NCBI GenBank assembly: GCA_002842495.1
Contig: PHDB01000010.1
Coordinates: 1 to 64,000 of the forward strand
DNA: 64,000 nt
Reading direction: 5' to 3'
Origin: Bacteroidetes bacterium HGW-Bacteroidetes-6
Lineage (GTDB): Bacteria > Bacteroidota > Bacteroidia > Bacteroidales > DTU049
The stretch's first letter is position 1, and each line of letters begins with the position of its first letter. This document shows, piece after piece, positions 63,081 to 64,000 of the stretch. The translations under genes were made by a program, and so were the position numbers. The notes under the pieces are model-generated. The model saw only the letters and a program-made list of their open reading frames with translations. It had not been told where the DNA came from and ran no database searches.

Positions 63081-63734
63081 CTATTTTACTCCCCAAAACA
63101 ATCCGTCTCCAATAGGTAAAACCATACGGCTTGCCCATTCCTTTTTAGCAACATCGTTGAGAAAGTTTCCGATACCAATGGTTTCTTTATCGGGCTTTGG
63201 AATTTGGGTTAACATTTTTCCGCCCCAAATCACGTTGTCGGCCAGCAATAATCCTCCAATATTCAGCAATGCATAGCATTTTTCGAGATAGTTTGAATAG
63301 TTTTCTTTGTCAGCGTCAATATACACCAGATCAAATTTCTTCGTTTCGGTTTTGGCAAGCATGGTTTCAAGAATATCAACTGCATTGTCAAAAATGAGAT
63401 CAACTTTGTTTTCGATATGTGCTAATGCGATGTTTTTACGAATTCGATTTTCTAGCTCTTCGTTTTTTTCGATGGTAATCAATTGGCCTCCATCGGGTAG
63501 TTCGCGAGCCATGCTGATTGTCGAATAGCCTGTGAAGGTGCCTATTTCGAGAATCCGCATTGGTTTGCTGAGTTGCACGACCGATGCAAGGAATTTCGCT
63601 TGTAGCTCGTTGGTAAGCATCTGCGGATAAAGAGTATTCACCCACGTGTCGCGATAAACAGTTTGAAGAACCGAGTCGGTGGGAATACTGTTTCGAAGGC
63701 AGAATTCTTCGGAAAGTAAATTTAATTCGCTCAT
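63081..63734 (-). CDS. O-methyltransferase (family 3, catechol-type fold)
   Basis: The 217-residue SAM-dependent enzyme has motif I RILEIGTFTGYSTISMAREL, ITIEKNEELENR, and the metal-binding region DLVYIDADKENYSNYLEKC with LLLADNVIWGGKM. These are the features of the COMT-like O-methyltransferase family 3, which methylates hydroxyl groups of catechols or of small aromatic or lipid substrates. The substrate here is unknown. The length (about 215-220) fits. Its ATG is 1 base after the stop of 63735-64000, so the two genes are probably cotranscribed. Confidence 0.92.
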   Translation of the reverse strand: MSELNLLSEEFCLRNSIPTDSVLQTVYRDTWVNTLYPQMLTNELQAKFLASVVQLSKPMRILEIGTFTGYSTISMARELPDGGQLITIEKNEELENRIRKNIALAHIENKVDLIFDNAVDILETMLAKTETKKFDLVYIDADKENYSNYLEKCYALLNIGGLLLADNVIWGGKMLTQIPKPDKETIGIGNFLNDVAKKEWASRMVLPIGDGLFWGVK

Positions 63735-64000
63735 TTATTCTAATATTATCTGACTGTGATTATCGAAATTGAGTAGTTGCGAACACATTGTATTGATGTC
63801 GCTGTGTTTTATATTGTGCAATTCTTTCATTAGTTTTTCTTCGGTAGTGATTTTACCCGAATATTGAAAATGCTTGGCATGAAACATGGCTTCGTTGAGC
63901 GAATGTTCGAAAAACATAGTGTATTGACTTTTGGTCATTCTTACAATGTTTTCAAACTCGGTATAGCTTAATCCGTTTTCAGCATAATGTTTAAAGATGC
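63735..64000 (-). CDS. C-terminal end of a probable M16 (insulinase-type) peptidase, partial
   Basis: The frame is open from the window edge to the stop at 63735 (88 codons). The visible residues include IFKHYAENGLSYTEFENIVR, then MFFEHSLNEAMFHAKHF, and the end NFDNHSQIILE. The helix-rich shape with FEHSLNEAMFHAKHFQYSGK, then EELHNIKHSDINTM followed by a final beta strand, recalls the last domain of M16 peptidases. The catalytic HxxEH part would lie outside. The ATG at 63938 is internal and is not the start. The call is tentative. Confidence 0.5.
   Translation of the reverse strand, partial: IFKHYAENGLSYTEFENIVRMTKSQYTMFFEHSLNEAMFHAKHFQYSGKITTEEKLMKELHNIKHSDINTMCSQLLNFDNHSQIILE

Overview
The window is a stretch of chromosome from a member of the Bacteroidota. 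The evidence is a set of type IX secretion and gliding genes (a GldJ-like lipoprotein, a PorP/SprF-like protein, the PorU sortase and PorV), secreted proteins with type A or type B T9SS C-terminal sorting domains, energy transduction genes of the ExbB/ExbD/TonB kind, and a recurring TAnnTTTG promoter element a short distance before start codons. No rRNA, tRNA, CRISPR array, insertion sequence or prophage was seen. The order within the phylum cannot be settled from the sequence alone.

Layout. 1-6291: two adjacent minus-strand modules, each a small secreted protein followed 10-12 bases later by a large surface adhesin; the first adhesin runs off the left edge. 6553-10640: an ABC-F ATPase, a MerR-type regulator, an MscS channel and a six-repeat protein of the 7(1) septoil-knot kind. 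10854-16450: sucA-sucB (2-oxoglutarate dehydrogenase E1 and E2) and nadB. 16500-23442 (minus): sprF/porP-like, gldJ, murF, anmK, exbB, exbD, tonB. 23661-29210 (plus): porU, porV, ispF. 29271-31395 (minus): an ECF sigma factor, a zinc-finger anti-sigma factor and two Spy/CnrX-like periplasmic proteins. 31493-38616 (minus): an AmgK-like kinase fused to a RapZ C-terminal domain, a universal stress protein, EttA, a secreted unknown, an MCE protein and an amidase. 38698-41193 (plus): lptD. 41194-44665: a gene-poor stretch with a short membrane protein that looks truncated, then three outer-membrane-barrel-like proteins, two of them tandem paralogues. 44844-48006: thrS-infC-rpmI-rplT. 48079-49761: a membrane protein that appears to join ECF-transporter S-like and T-like parts to a THEP1-type NTPase. 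50170-56448: rpsP, rimM, trmN6-like, sbcD, sbcC. 56494-64000: a small heat shock protein, three secreted beta-helix or surface proteins, a small membrane protein, an O-methyltransferase and the end of a probable M16 peptidase.

How the genes fit together. Much of the window serves the cell envelope: PorU, PorV, GldJ and PorP/SprF export and anchor the CTD-bearing adhesins and beta-helix proteins also encoded here; ExbB/ExbD/TonB energise the outer membrane; LptD, the MCE protein and the amidase maintain LPS, lipid and wall; MurF, AnmK and the APH-RapZ fusion sit in wall synthesis and recycling. The rest is core translation, TCA cycle and DNA repair.

The best candidates for something new are the S/T/THEP1 fusion (48079-49761), the knotted repeat protein (10329-10640), the kinase-RapZ fusion (31493-32908), the ECF-sigma/metal-sensor operon (29271-31395), and infC, whose only well-placed start codon is AUA. 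Functions are assigned by motif recognition without database searches.
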